NCBI GenBank assembly: GCA_903918755.1
Contig: CAIXFN010000076.1
Coordinates: forward strand, 90,130-154,129
Direction: 5' to 3'
DNA from: an uncultured Pedosphaera sp.
Lineage (GTDB): Bacteria > Verrucomicrobiota > Verrucomicrobiia > Limisphaerales > Pedosphaeraceae
DNA: 64,000 bases
Shown piece by piece: positions 29,601-38,830 of the stretch. A program made the position numbers and the translations under genes. The stretch's first letter is position 1; each line of letters opens with the position of its first letter. The notes beneath the pieces are model-generated. The model had not been told where the DNA came from. It did not search any database and saw only the letters and a program-made list of their open reading frames with translations.

Positions 29601-30056
29601 GCGCAAGGAGGCCTGCACGGCGAGCGCCGCCCGGATCGCATGAGCGGGGCTGTCCTCCTGGGCCTGCTTCACCCCGAAGAGCGCAACCAGGGCGTCGCCG
29701 ATGTATTTTTCCAGCGACCCGCCCTGGGCTTCAATGAGTGGAGTGATCCGGGACCATAGGGACCCCATGTAGTCATGCACTTCCTCCGGATCGCGTTGGT
29801 CCGAAAAAGCCGTAAACCCTTCAAAATCGGCAAACAGCACGGTGACCAGCCGGCGCTCATGAACCGTGGCCCCGCGGTTGAGTTCCTCCGGCGCGTTGGT
29901 CGCAGGTGAAATCGTCCCGCCACAGGCCGGGCAGGCGGCGGCCTCCGGGGGCAGCACGGCGCCACAGTGCCGGCACCCTGCCAGCATTTCCGCACCGCAC
30001 GCGCCGCAATAGCGCGCCCGCGGCCGGTTGGCCGATCCGCAATGCTTACAGTCCAT
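26664..30056 (-). CDS. Zinc-ribbon, class III nucleotide cyclase, AAA ATPase and TPR regulator
   Basis: A 1130-residue cytosolic protein. Two CxxC zinc ribbons open it (CKHC...CGAC, CRHC...CPAC; residues 1-50). The class III cyclase domain (about 65-250) has metal-binding Asp residues in LFADFEGF and YIGDALVALFG. It keeps the Lys in EKYIGD that typically contacts the adenine ring, and Asn and Arg in LNVASRL, so activity is plausible. An AAA/STAND-type ATPase follows (Walker A AEAGLGKTR near 300; Walker B LVILDDLQW), then a long TPR region (about 700-1110). This is the CyaA/AfsR-like architecture in which ATPase and TPRs sense a partner and control the cyclase. It has no membrane segment. Confidence 0.92.
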   Translation of the reverse strand: MDCKHCGSANRPRARYCGACGAEMLAGCRHCGAVLPPEAAACPACGGTISPATNAPEELNRGATVHERRLVTVLFADFEGFTAFSDQRDPEEVHDYMGSLWSRITPLIEAQGGSLEKYIGDALVALFGVKQAQEDSPAHAIRAALAVQASLRDLALRGQQKPLPMRIAINTGPVVIQPVGREGEFRATGETLNVASRLQSHAPSGGVLISHDTFRHVEGLFEMHACAPISVKGKTEPIRAYVVARARPRQEAQHVRGVAGVKTELIGRMLELNQLQEILRRVSERREPEVVTLVAEAGLGKTRLVHEFQQWAQSLPGGVQLFSGRATAEMRGSSFALMRDLLAARFDIQDTDTLMIARTKLESGVASFMPQGGPAETAETRTPKVAHFIGQLLRLDFSQSPHLQGLLHDPEQMRQRAFHCAGQFFAAVTQPPGTPPGQPAPPTLVILDDLQWSDDGSLDLLLHIARACPGAPLLIVCLARPALDERRPDWGDRFSHHTRMQLGPLRPVDSREMVQQVLCKAAEIPAQLLERVVVLAEGNPFYVEEALKMFIEQGAIIPGPDHWEVEPQRLAETMLPATLTGVLQARLDSLSNQERELAQRASVVGRIFWNTALAPLNPVGESGPGQPATGASALTRKEIGGALDSLVAKQIIVRRPTSSMLGATEFAFTHELFRNVAYETVLKKRRRQLHGQVADWLMAAAGDRVGETAALVGGHLEKGENPQAAADWYARAGREATASHTPEIAAELYTRALGLLPPDGTEAAAFRPRRLDWHLALAECLGALARFPEAIAHAEEVRRLGEVLLDGIAQARAWNALSFLRERQGANRDAIAAADQALALAQAAGGAEEQIKALHLKGWAYYRLADAPAVLALAGRTEALCRQSGDNAGLARSFKLHGVAHLQLGHFREADDYFQRGREIWESTGDLRNAASMWSNRGETARARGDYAAAVDLYQQALAMARQIGARESELIYRTNLAGAWLGLNQLPAAELDLRQVVAEANTGRSFLAETHSLLAEACLKQGKVAEALTFAGKALQLAQAAESALELAGAWRICGQASAAAPAGPPRAHDPATCFAEALRLFDQIGAEGERARTLRLVAELDRQAGALAAAKAKLGEADAIFQRLGMLA

Positions 30057-30315
30057 AGTGGTGGCGCGACGGGCGAAGGCTTTTGGAACTGACCGTCATC
30101 CCGTTGTCCGTGATCCCAGGTTGCATGCCGCTTATGTAACACCCGCTCCGCCGGAAAGGAAATGACAAGCCGCGGCGGTGCGGGAACATGATTCCCGCAC
30201 TGGCGGGACGGTTGAGGATTGACGAAGGCCCGCGGGACGGGGAAATTCAACGGCAACGCGGACGATACGCCCGCGCCCCGTATCCGGCGGGTTTCCCAAT
30301 TCTACAAGCAAGCAT

Positions 30316-33300
30316 ATGAACATCGTGAAACAGATGGCAAAACGGTCCACGGCGACCGCGACCGCGCTGGCGCTGGCAACGTCCCTCCTCGCCGCTTTCG
30401 CGGACGAGCCCAAAACCGTCCCCGCCAGCCCGGCGGCAGCCAAGAAGGAGTCCAAGACCGAGAAGTGGGACGTCATGAAGCCGCCCGGTATTGAAACGGC
30501 GAAAACGGCGACCATCGACGTGACCGCCGGCACCTGGATGAATGTGGATGTGTCGCCGGACGGCACGCTGCTGGCCTTCGATTTGTTGGGGGATTTATAT
30601 GTGATGCCGGTCGCGGGCGGGGAAGCCCGGGCGGTGACCAGCGGGCTGGCGTGGGACATGCAGCCGCGGTTCAGCCCCGATGGCCATTGGCTCGCCTTTA
30701 CGAGTGATCGAGCCGGGGGCGATAACATCTGGGTGATCCGGGCGGATGCCCAGGCCGGACAAAGCGCCCAGGAGAGTGGCTTGCGCCAGATTACCCAGGA
30801 GTCTTTCCGGTTGCTGAATTCCCCGGCCTGGACGCCGGATGGGAAGTACATTGTGGCCCACAAACATTTCTCGTCCCGCCGCTCGCTGGGTTCCGGAGAA
30901 ATGTGGCTCTATTCGGTGGCGGGAGTGGACGGCGGCGCCAGTGATGGACTGCAAATGACCGTGAAGCCGAATGAGCAAAAGGATGTGGGGGAGCCGGCCT
31001 TTTCGCCGGACGGACGCTACCTGTATTACTCCTGGGATGCCACTCCGGGCGGTGCATTTGAATATAACAAGGATAGCAATGGCCAGATTTACATCATTTC
31101 GCGGCTGGACCGCGTGAAGGGGGAAACCGAAAGCTGGGTGACGGGGGCCGGCGGGGCCGTGCGGCCCACCCCCTCGCCGGACGGCAAACGGCTCGCGTTT
31201 GTGCGCCGCGACCGTTTCAAAACCTGCCTGTACGTGCAAGACATCGAAACCGGTGAGGTCCGCCAGTTGAACGACAATCTGGAACGGGACATGCAGGAGA
31301 CCTGGGCGATTCATGGCGTTTATCCCACCATGGCGTGGCTGCCCAATTCCCAGGCCATCATTTATTACGCCAAGGGCGGCATCCATCGCCTCGATCTGGC
31401 CACCAAGGCCGTCAGCGACATCCCCTTCCACGTCAAAGGTGACCGCCAGATCATGCCGGCGGTGCGTGTGCCCATCGAAGTGGCGCCGGCGGAATTTGCG
31501 GTGAAGATGCTGCGCGGAGTCACGGTTTCGCCCAAGGGGGACGCCGTCGCCTATTCCGCGTTGGGTCATCTCTACGTCCGCGCGCTGCCCGCGGGGCAGC
31601 CGCGGCGGGTGACGACCGACAGCCGGCATTTTGAATTCATGCCCGCATGGTCGCGGGACAGCGCTTCGCTGGTCTATGTGGCTTGGGACGATGAGGAACT
31701 CGGCAGCCTGCGGGTGGTCAGCGCCGGCGGGGGCGAGGGCCGGGTGGTCACGACCAAGCCCGGACACTATGTGGATCCCGTGTTTTCCCCCGACGGTTCC
31801 AAAATTGTTTACGGCAAGATCACCGGCGGTCACCTGCTCGCGGGCATCCATTCGCGGGACCCCGGGGTGTACTGGGTGCCGGCCACGGGCGGCGAAGGCC
31901 AGCGCATTACGCAAAAGGGGACCAATCCGCAATTTGGGGCGGACAATGACCGGGTGTTCCTGGTCACCAGTGAGCCGGACAAGGAAAATGACAATCTCAA
32001 ACTTTTCAGCGTCAATCTGAACGGCACCGAGGAGCGCAACCATCTGGCCAGCGCGAACGGCACGGAAGTGCGGGTTTCCCCGGATGGCACCTGGGTGGCC
32101 TGGGCGGAACGGTTCAATGTCTATATGACCCCGCTGGTGATGATCGGCCGTTCTTTGGACGTTGGCCCCAAATCTGGCAGCGTGCCGATCTACAAGGTGA
32201 CCAGCGAGGCGGGCGCCAATCTTTCCTGGTCGGGCAACAGCCAGAACCTGCATTGGTCGCTCGGGCCGGAGTTGTTCACGCAAAGCGTGGCCGAGGCGCT
32301 GGCCAAGGCCGACCAAAAGGCCGCCGACAAACGCAAGGAGCAACTTGCCAAGAGCACTCCCAAACCTGCGGAAGCCAAGGCGGGCGACCAAGCCGGCAAG
32401 GAACCGGAAAAGGCGGAGAAGAAGGAAGACGCCAAGCCGGTGGGCTTGAATATTGCATTCAAGCAGAAGGCGGATCTGCCGGAGGGCGTCCTGGCGCTGG
32501 TGGGTGGACGGGTCATCACCATGCGGGGCGATGAAGTGATCGAAGGGGGTGTGGTTCTCCTCCAGCAGAATCGGATTGTGGCGGTGGGCGCGGGCGACAG
32601 CGTGAAAATTCCGGACGGCGCCATCGTGCTGGACTGCTCCGGCAAGACCCTGATGCCCGGACTGATCGACGTGCACGCGCACGGTGCGCAAGGCCAGGAC
32701 GGCATCACGCCGCAGCAAAATTGGGGGCGGTACGCGGACCTGGCCTTTGGGGTGACCACGGTGCACGATCCCTCCAATGATTCCGAGAGCATCTTCGGCG
32801 CCAGCGAAATGCAACGGGCGGGCCTGATTGTGCAACCCCGCACCTTTTCCACCGGCACCATCCTTTACGGCGCGGCCGGTTCGTTCAAGGCGCAGATCGA
32901 CAGTCTGGAAGATGCCCTATTCCACCTGAAGCGGATGAAAGCGGTGGGCGCCTTCAGTGTGAAATCCTACAACCAACCGCGGCGCGAGCAGCGCCAGCAG
33001 GTCATCGAAGCCGCCCGGCAACTGGGCATGATGGTGGTTCCCGAAGGCGGATCGCTGCTCGAACACAACCTGACCATGGTGGCCGACGGTCACACCGGCG
33101 TGGAACATTCGCTGCCCGTCGAGCGGATTTATCCGGATGTGGCCCAATTCTGGGGCGCCAGCGCCACCGGTTACACGCCCACGTTGATCGTCGGCTACGG
33201 CGGCCTGGATGGGGAACATTATTGGTATCAGCACATGGACACGTGGAAACATGCCAAATTGCTGAACTTCACGCCCCGGCAGGTGATTGATCCGCGGTCC

Positions 33301-33831
33301 CGCCGCCGGCCCATGGCCAGCGACGAGGACTACAACATCCTGCGCAGTTCCTCCATCTGCAAGACGCTGTTTGACGCCGGTACGACGGTACATCTGGGTG
33401 CCCACGGCCAATTGGCCGGTTTGGGTTCGCAGTGGGAACTCTGGCTCATCGCGCAAAGCGGGATGCGCCCCATTGATGCGCTGAAATGCGGCACCATTAA
33501 CGGCGCCAAGTACCTGGGACTCGATCACGACATCGGTTCCCTGGAGCCGGGCAAACTGGCCGATGTGCTGGTGCTGGACCGTAACCCGTTGGAGGACATC
33601 CACAATTCGGACTCGGTGAAATACACGATCCTGAATGGGCGCGTTTACGACGCGATGACGATGAACGAAGTCGGCGCCCGAAAAAAAGAACGCCGTCCTT
33701 TCTTCTTCGAGCGTCTGCAGTCCTCGCTGGCCGTCACCAAAGAAATGGCCGGTTGCGCCGGCTGTGGTCTTCCTGGTTGCGGTCTGGCGGGTGCGGGAGC
33801 CGACGTGCCGGAACCGCGTCAGTATCGCTAA
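30316..33831 (+). CDS. Secreted TolB-propeller/amidohydrolase fusion protein
   Basis: A 1171-residue exported protein with a signal peptide (about 1-30). Residues about 55-700 hold WD40-like PD40/TolB repeats (repeated FSPDG/VSPDG motifs). A Lys/Ala/Glu-rich linker (about 690-720) follows. The amidohydrolase barrel runs from about 725 to 1135. Its metal site begins LMPGLIDVHAHG (His787, His789), followed by GHTGVEHS, HLGAHGQLAGLG, and the closing ADVLVLDRNPLEDI. Related TolB-amidohydrolase fusions are thought to be peptidase- or prolidase-like, and the substrate is unknown. The C-terminus is odd, with four Cys in CAGCGLPGC and a Gly-rich end. A hairpin follows the stop. Confidence 0.9.
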   Translation: MNIVKQMAKRSTATATALALATSLLAAFADEPKTVPASPAAAKKESKTEKWDVMKPPGIETAKTATIDVTAGTWMNVDVSPDGTLLAFDLLGDLYVMPVAGGEARAVTSGLAWDMQPRFSPDGHWLAFTSDRAGGDNIWVIRADAQAGQSAQESGLRQITQESFRLLNSPAWTPDGKYIVAHKHFSSRRSLGSGEMWLYSVAGVDGGASDGLQMTVKPNEQKDVGEPAFSPDGRYLYYSWDATPGGAFEYNKDSNGQIYIISRLDRVKGETESWVTGAGGAVRPTPSPDGKRLAFVRRDRFKTCLYVQDIETGEVRQLNDNLERDMQETWAIHGVYPTMAWLPNSQAIIYYAKGGIHRLDLATKAVSDIPFHVKGDRQIMPAVRVPIEVAPAEFAVKMLRGVTVSPKGDAVAYSALGHLYVRALPAGQPRRVTTDSRHFEFMPAWSRDSASLVYVAWDDEELGSLRVVSAGGGEGRVVTTKPGHYVDPVFSPDGSKIVYGKITGGHLLAGIHSRDPGVYWVPATGGEGQRITQKGTNPQFGADNDRVFLVTSEPDKENDNLKLFSVNLNGTEERNHLASANGTEVRVSPDGTWVAWAERFNVYMTPLVMIGRSLDVGPKSGSVPIYKVTSEAGANLSWSGNSQNLHWSLGPELFTQSVAEALAKADQKAADKRKEQLAKSTPKPAEAKAGDQAGKEPEKAEKKEDAKPVGLNIAFKQKADLPEGVLALVGGRVITMRGDEVIEGGVVLLQQNRIVAVGAGDSVKIPDGAIVLDCSGKTLMPGLIDVHAHGAQGQDGITPQQNWGRYADLAFGVTTVHDPSNDSESIFGASEMQRAGLIVQPRTFSTGTILYGAAGSFKAQIDSLEDALFHLKRMKAVGAFSVKSYNQPRREQRQQVIEAARQLGMMVVPEGGSLLEHNLTMVADGHTGVEHSLPVERIYPDVAQFWGASATGYTPTLIVGYGGLDGEHYWYQHMDTWKHAKLLNFTPRQVIDPRSRRRPMASDEDYNILRSSSICKTLFDAGTTVHLGAHGQLAGLGSQWELWLIAQSGMRPIDALKCGTINGAKYLGLDHDIGSLEPGKLADVLVLDRNPLEDIHNSDSVKYTILNGRVYDAMTMNEVGARKKERRPFFFERLQSSLAVTKEMAGCAGCGLPGCGLAGAGADVPEPRQYR

Positions 33832-33841
33832 GAGCGGGTCG

Positions 33842-33875
33842 GGGCACCCGCGGTTCGGATTGATCCCGGGTGCCC
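33842..33875 (+). terminator. Hairpin after the TolB-amidohydrolase gene
   Basis: A perfect 9-bp stem (33842-33850 with 33867-33875, 16-nt loop) lies 10 bp past the stop codon. No T-tract follows, so termination is likely only from its position. Confidence 0.45.
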
Positions 33876-33906
33876 AGTCGGCTACGAATCGACCGCTGCG
33901 CGGAGG

Positions 33907-34065
33907 ATCGGGGCGGACTGACGATTCGCCTCGTTGGGCCACCTTGCTGGCCGCCAGGTCGAGGGCCTTTTCCAAAATCAGGCGTTGATTGGGGGAGAGC
34001 TCGCGCAGTTCGACCCGGACAGAGGTTCGCTTCGGATCCTTTTTGTTGCAGCGTCTGCGATTCAT
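33907..34065 (-). pseudogene. Possible small helical protein or 5' remnant of a gene
   Basis: From an ATG at 34065 the minus strand encodes a protein-like stretch of about 50 residues. It has a basic start (NRRRCNKKD) and an amphipathic helix LSPNQRLILEKALDLAASKV. After that the frame loses protein character and runs without a stop into the antisense strand of the amidohydrolase gene, so no genuine C-terminus is visible. It may be a truncated gene or coincidence. No family was recognised. The end coordinate given is where the protein-like character fades. Confidence 0.25.
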
Positions 34066-34119
34066 CGATGAGACTGTTCGATCATGGGTGAGGCGCGTCG
34101 GGGTGAAGTTGGTCAATGC

Positions 34120-34147
34120 TTGCAATCAAGGCTGAACGTCCTATCAT
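34120..34147 (+). promoter_or_regulatory. Candidate sigma-70 promoter of the multi-PAS hybrid kinase
   Basis: TTGCAA (34120-34125) and TATCAT (34142-34147) are separated by 16 bp, followed by an A-rich stretch. The leader to the start codon at 34325 would be about 170 nt. The local sequence is more AT-rich than its surroundings, as expected for a promoter. Confidence 0.45.
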
Positions 34148-34324
34148 AAAAATTCATAGGGAACGGTTGTTTTATGCGATTGATTCTGGGAACTGCAGCC
34201 GCGGGCGGGGTAAAGGTGCCGATCAGGGGGTGGATGTCTATCTGCCGGCCTGATGGTGGTATTTGTATTTGTCTTTCCATGCCGGTTCCCCCTCGCCTCC
34301 GCACCCCTCCGGAATCCGTTTTCC

Positions 34325-37300
34325 ATGACTTCGCGATCTGAATCCAACGGCTCGGAATTGGCCGCCCCGTGGCCCGAGTCAGCGGCGCACCTTTCGGTCG
34401 CCATCTTGAATGCGATTCCTTCGCCGGTGGCTTTGATCGGGGTTGATGGAATCATTTTCGCCACCAATGACGATTGGGCGCGACTTTCCACTCAGCAACT
34501 ACCCGCCGGATGTGCGACGCTGATCGGTAAGCATTTTCAAACCGCCGGGGAGCAGGTGACCGCGGAATTCGCCGCAACCGCCGGAGCCGTGGCCCGGGGG
34601 TTGGCGGCGGTTTTGCAGGGAACCGCGCCCGAATTCTCCCTGGAATACCCCGGGCGTAATGGGGGGCGATCGGAGAGGTATCAGTTGGTGATTACACCGC
34701 TGAAAGAGAGCCGGGGCATGGGGGCAATGGTGACCCTGACCAAGGTCACGGGACCGTCCCTGGCCGAGGAACCGTATCGGGCGATATTTGAGCAGGTGGA
34801 GGAAGGGTTGTTCCGGTGCACGCCGGACGGAAAGTTCCTGATGGTGAACCCGGCTTGCGCCCGCCTGCACGGTTATGACTCAGCGGAGGAGATGCTCCGC
34901 GGTTCGGCCGGACTGACCCGCGGGGAGGGGCCGCCTTCCCCCGACATTCTGGAGTTTCTCCGGCGGCTGTGGGAAAAGGGTTCGGTCGCAGGGTTTGAAT
35001 GCCAGACCTGCCGACGGGATGGTCGGCGCTTTTGGGTCGCCATTGGCGCCCGGGCCGGGTTCGCGGCGGACGGCATACCCGGTTATTTCGATGGCTCCAT
35101 CCAGGACATCACGGATCGGCGGCGCACCCGCCAAGCGTTGTTGGCCAGCGAAGGCCGTTATGAGGATCTGGTGGAGATCGCCCACGATCTGGTGTGGACC
35201 GTGGATCCCGATGGGACGATTATTTTTGTCAATCAATCCTGCCGGCGCATTCTGGGGTACGAACCGGAGGAGATGGTGGGCCGGAGTTTCGTCGATTTCC
35301 TGCCGCCGGGCGAAGTTGAGCGGGCAGAAGCCGCCTTTGCGGCTGCCTTGCTCACGAACAATGCCGAATTGAGCTATCTCACCTGCATTAGTCGCAAGGA
35401 TGGCCGGGTGGTGACCGTGAGTGCGAATTCTCGGGTCATGCGGGATCCGACGGGCCGGGTCATTGGAGCGACCAGCAACGCGCGGGACATGACGGAGAGC
35501 CTGCGCGCCCAGGCGGTTCTGCGGGAGTCGGAGGCCCGGTTCCGCAGCTTGTTTGAAGAGGCCGCGGTGGGAATGTGTTTGCTGGGGGCGGACGGAAGTT
35601 TCCTGCGGGTGAACGATCGCCTGGGGGAAATCCTGGGCTATCCAACCGCCGGGTTGCTCGCCTTGAGTTGTTTGGCGGTCACGCATCCCGACGATCGCGC
35701 CCAAACGGAAACTGGAATCCGGGAGATTTGGGCCGGGCAGCGCACAACGTTCGGCATCGAGAATCGTTTTCTCCGTCAGGATGGCGTGGCCATCTGGTGC
35801 AAAGTCAAACTTTCCCTGCTGCCCGGCACCGGCGACACGCCGGCGGGTTTTGTGGGTGTGATTGACGAAATCACCGGCCGCAAATTGGCCGAACGGGAAG
35901 CCCTCCGGGCCACCGAGACCCTGGCCGGAGTCGTCAAGGCCCAACAAGAACTCAATGATTCCGCGGGATCCACCGGGGACGTGATGATGAGCATGGTGGG
36001 TTGGGCGCAACGATTGACGGAGGCCGCAGGGGCCCTTATTGAGGTGGTGGAAGGGCAGGATTTGGTATGCGAGGCCGCCGCCGGAGAGGCCGCCGCAATC
36101 ATTGGCCGGCGATCGCCACTGGCGGGAGGGTTTGCGGGCGAAGCGGTGCGCAGCCGGGCGGTGATTTATTGTGAATCCGTTCCGCAGGATCCCCGCACGG
36201 ATGTGGCGGTAGCCCGGGATCTGGCAGCCCAATCCCTCATCGCGGCCCCGTTGCGTGTCGATGACCAGATCATCGGGGTGTTGCAGGTTTTCTCGCGGCA
36301 GCCGCGGGCTTTTTCGCCGCGTGATTTGAACAACTTGCGGATTTTGGTGGAAACGCTGGGCGGAGTGCTGCACCGCCGCCGGGCGGCCGGGGTTTTGGAG
36401 GCCAGTGTGGCCGAATTCCGCAACCTTGCCGAAGCCATGCCCCAAATCGTCTGGGTGACGCAACCCGATGGCCGCTCCACATATTTTAACCAAGTTTGGT
36501 TGAATTATACCGGTTTCACCCTGCCAGGGAGCCTGGATGAGGGTTGGCTTGGGTTGATTCATCCCGCTGATCAGCCCCGGACCCGGGAGGCCTGGCAAAC
36601 GGCGATCAGGACGGCCGGTGCCTATTCCCAAGAAGCCCGAATCCGGCGGGCGGACGGCGAATATCGCTGGTGGCTTATCCGGGGTGTGCCGCAACGCGAT
36701 GCGGAGGGACGGGTGCGCAGCTGGTTTGGCACTTGCACGGATATCCACGACTTCAAGCTGGCCGACCTGGAAATTAGGAATGCAAACCGGGCCTTGAAGA
36801 TGCTAAGCGGGTGCAATGAGGCGCTGATTCATGCGACCGACGAGTTTGAACTTCTGCGGCAAGTCTGCCAGTTGGCCGTGGAAACCGGTGGCTACCGCAT
36901 GGCCTGGGTAGGTTATGCGATGGCCGATGAGGCGCATTCGATCCAGCCGATGGCCCATGCGGGCCCCGCTACGGAGTATCTGGCGCAGGTGAATCTCAAT
37001 TGGAAGGAGGGCCACCCCTTGGGGCAGGGCCCCGCCGCCCGTTGCATCCGGTCCGGACGGGTCACCGTATGTGCCGACATGGCGGAGGACAATGGATTCG
37101 CCCCCTGGCAACTGATCGCGGCCCGGCATGGTTTCCGTTCCCTGATCTGCCTGCCTTTGCGCGATGGGCAACACACTTTCGGCTTGCTGACGCTCTACTC
37201 TGGGGACGTGGACCAAACCGGAGCGGCGGAACTCAAGCTATGGGAGGAACTGGCGGACGACCTGGCCTTTGGCATCAACCATCTCCGCCGGGAGTTGGAG

Positions 37301-38815
37301 CGTCGCAAAGCCAATGAGCAGTTGGAGGAGCAGGCGGCACTGCTGAACGCCGCCTCCGATGCCATCATCCTCAAGGACATGGCGGACAACATCCTGTTTT
37401 GGAACCATGGCGCGGAGCGGGTTTACGGTTGGACGGCCGAGGAAGCCAGGGGGAAAAAATCCCGTGAACTTTTTCTCCCGGATCCGGTTCAATTTGAGGC
37501 TGGTCTGGAGGTCTTGCGAAAACAGGGCCAGTGGCAAGGTGAGTTGCAAAAATTAACCCGGCAGGGTCAATACGTGCCGGTGGAAGTGCGGTGGACTTTG
37601 GTGCGGGACGATCACGGGGAGGCCAAATCCATTCTCGCCATCAATACCGACATCACCTTGCGCAAGAAGATGGAGACCCAGTTTCTCCGCGTTCAGCGCC
37701 TGGAATGTATCGGGACCCTGGCGAGTGGCATTGCCCATGATTTGAACAACGTGCTGACCCCCATCCTGGTGGGCACCAAATTGCTCGAGGATAAAGTAAG
37801 CGGGGGGGAACTGGAGTTGCTGATGGCGATGGCGTCGAGTGCCCAACGGGGGGCCGAGCTCATCAAGCAGGTCCTGACCTTCGCGCGGGGGGCGGAGGGC
37901 CGCCGCATCCCGGTAAACCTAAAACAAGTGGTGCGCGATGTGCAGGATATCATCCGGAACACGTTCCCCAAAGGCCTGAAATTTTCGTGTTTCTTGGAAG
38001 AAAAACTCTGGCCGGTCTCCGGTGATCCCACCCAACTTCTCCAAGTGATCATGAATCTGTGCGTCAATTCCCGTGATGCCATGCCGACCGGCGGGCAGCT
38101 GGATCTGCGGTTGTCCAACCGGGAACTGGACGAAGTTTTTGTCAGCCAGCATCCCGGGGCGATCGCCGGCCCCTACGTGTTGCTCGAAGTGGCTGACAAT
38201 GGCCCGGGAATACCGGAGGCCATCCAGGATCAGGTATTCGAGCCCTTTTTTACCACCAAAGATTCCGGCCACGGGACCGGACTCGGGTTGTCCACGGTGC
38301 TAAATATTGTGAAGGGCCACCAGGGCATCGTCGAGTTGGTCAGCCGGCTGCGGGCGGGCACCCTTTTCAAAATCTATTTACCAGCCCTGGCCCCCGATAC
38401 TGCGGTCGCTCCGCTGGTGGTGCCCGCGGGCGTTTTGCCCGGCGGCCATGGCGAACTCGTCCTGGTGGTGGACGATGATGATGCCGTTCGCCAGGTGGTG
38501 CAGAAAACGCTGCAAAACGCGGGTTACTCCGTGTTACTGGCCGCCAACGGCGCTGAGGCCTTGTCCCTTTATGTCCGGCATGCGCAGGAAATTGCCCTGG
38601 TCCTGACCGATATGGCGATGCCCATCATGGACGGTCCGTCGACCATCGCGGCCCTGCGAGCCATCCATCCGCAGATCAAGATAATCGGCTCCAGCGGCCA
38701 CGCCTCAAAAGGCGGTGATTCGAAAGCCTTTCGCGCGGGCGCTGATCACTTCCTCCCCAAACCGTACTTGGCTGAGACGCTGCTCCGACTGGTCGCCGAG
38801 GTGATCGCGGAGTGA
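34325..38815 (+). CDS. Multi-PAS/GAF hybrid sensor histidine kinase
   Basis: A 1496-residue protein with no clear membrane helix, so probably cytosolic. I chose the ATG at 34325 (MTSRSESNG) over an in-frame upstream codon because the extra 24 residues look like translated leader. About five PAS domains (the second starts AIFEQVEEGLFRCTPDG) are interleaved with two GAF domains (about 560-710 and 835-1000). HisKA with LASGIAHDLNNVLTP (His1138), an HATPase domain (DNGPGIPEAIQDQVFEPFF) and a C-terminal receiver (VVDDDDA, LTDMAMPIMDG with Asp1429) follow. The layout suggests integration of several intracellular redox, light or small-molecule cues. Output partners are not encoded next to it. Confidence 0.92.
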   Translation: MTSRSESNGSELAAPWPESAAHLSVAILNAIPSPVALIGVDGIIFATNDDWARLSTQQLPAGCATLIGKHFQTAGEQVTAEFAATAGAVARGLAAVLQGTAPEFSLEYPGRNGGRSERYQLVITPLKESRGMGAMVTLTKVTGPSLAEEPYRAIFEQVEEGLFRCTPDGKFLMVNPACARLHGYDSAEEMLRGSAGLTRGEGPPSPDILEFLRRLWEKGSVAGFECQTCRRDGRRFWVAIGARAGFAADGIPGYFDGSIQDITDRRRTRQALLASEGRYEDLVEIAHDLVWTVDPDGTIIFVNQSCRRILGYEPEEMVGRSFVDFLPPGEVERAEAAFAAALLTNNAELSYLTCISRKDGRVVTVSANSRVMRDPTGRVIGATSNARDMTESLRAQAVLRESEARFRSLFEEAAVGMCLLGADGSFLRVNDRLGEILGYPTAGLLALSCLAVTHPDDRAQTETGIREIWAGQRTTFGIENRFLRQDGVAIWCKVKLSLLPGTGDTPAGFVGVIDEITGRKLAEREALRATETLAGVVKAQQELNDSAGSTGDVMMSMVGWAQRLTEAAGALIEVVEGQDLVCEAAAGEAAAIIGRRSPLAGGFAGEAVRSRAVIYCESVPQDPRTDVAVARDLAAQSLIAAPLRVDDQIIGVLQVFSRQPRAFSPRDLNNLRILVETLGGVLHRRRAAGVLEASVAEFRNLAEAMPQIVWVTQPDGRSTYFNQVWLNYTGFTLPGSLDEGWLGLIHPADQPRTREAWQTAIRTAGAYSQEARIRRADGEYRWWLIRGVPQRDAEGRVRSWFGTCTDIHDFKLADLEIRNANRALKMLSGCNEALIHATDEFELLRQVCQLAVETGGYRMAWVGYAMADEAHSIQPMAHAGPATEYLAQVNLNWKEGHPLGQGPAARCIRSGRVTVCADMAEDNGFAPWQLIAARHGFRSLICLPLRDGQHTFGLLTLYSGDVDQTGAAELKLWEELADDLAFGINHLRRELERRKANEQLEEQAALLNAASDAIILKDMADNILFWNHGAERVYGWTAEEARGKKSRELFLPDPVQFEAGLEVLRKQGQWQGELQKLTRQGQYVPVEVRWTLVRDDHGEAKSILAINTDITLRKKMETQFLRVQRLECIGTLASGIAHDLNNVLTPILVGTKLLEDKVSGGELELLMAMASSAQRGAELIKQVLTFARGAEGRRIPVNLKQVVRDVQDIIRNTFPKGLKFSCFLEEKLWPVSGDPTQLLQVIMNLCVNSRDAMPTGGQLDLRLSNRELDEVFVSQHPGAIAGPYVLLEVADNGPGIPEAIQDQVFEPFFTTKDSGHGTGLGLSTVLNIVKGHQGIVELVSRLRAGTLFKIYLPALAPDTAVAPLVVPAGVLPGGHGELVLVVDDDDAVRQVVQKTLQNAGYSVLLAANGAEALSLYVRHAQEIALVLTDMAMPIMDGPSTIAALRAIHPQIKIIGSSGHASKGGDSKAFRAGADHFLPKPYLAETLLRLVAEVIAE

Positions 38816-38830
38816 GGTGCCCGAGGCTGT

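Larger units (their letters stand above)
33832..34324. other. 493-bp intergenic region
   Basis: It holds the hairpin after the amidohydrolase gene, the doubtful minus-strand remnant (33907-34065), and the promoter and leader of the multi-PAS kinase (from about 34120). No tRNA or other RNA gene was found. Confidence 0.4.

Noticed and set aside
30595..32835. A 746-codon open frame on the minus strand
   Set aside because: It is antisense to the TolB-amidohydrolase gene, rich in His/Arg/Gly and without family features.
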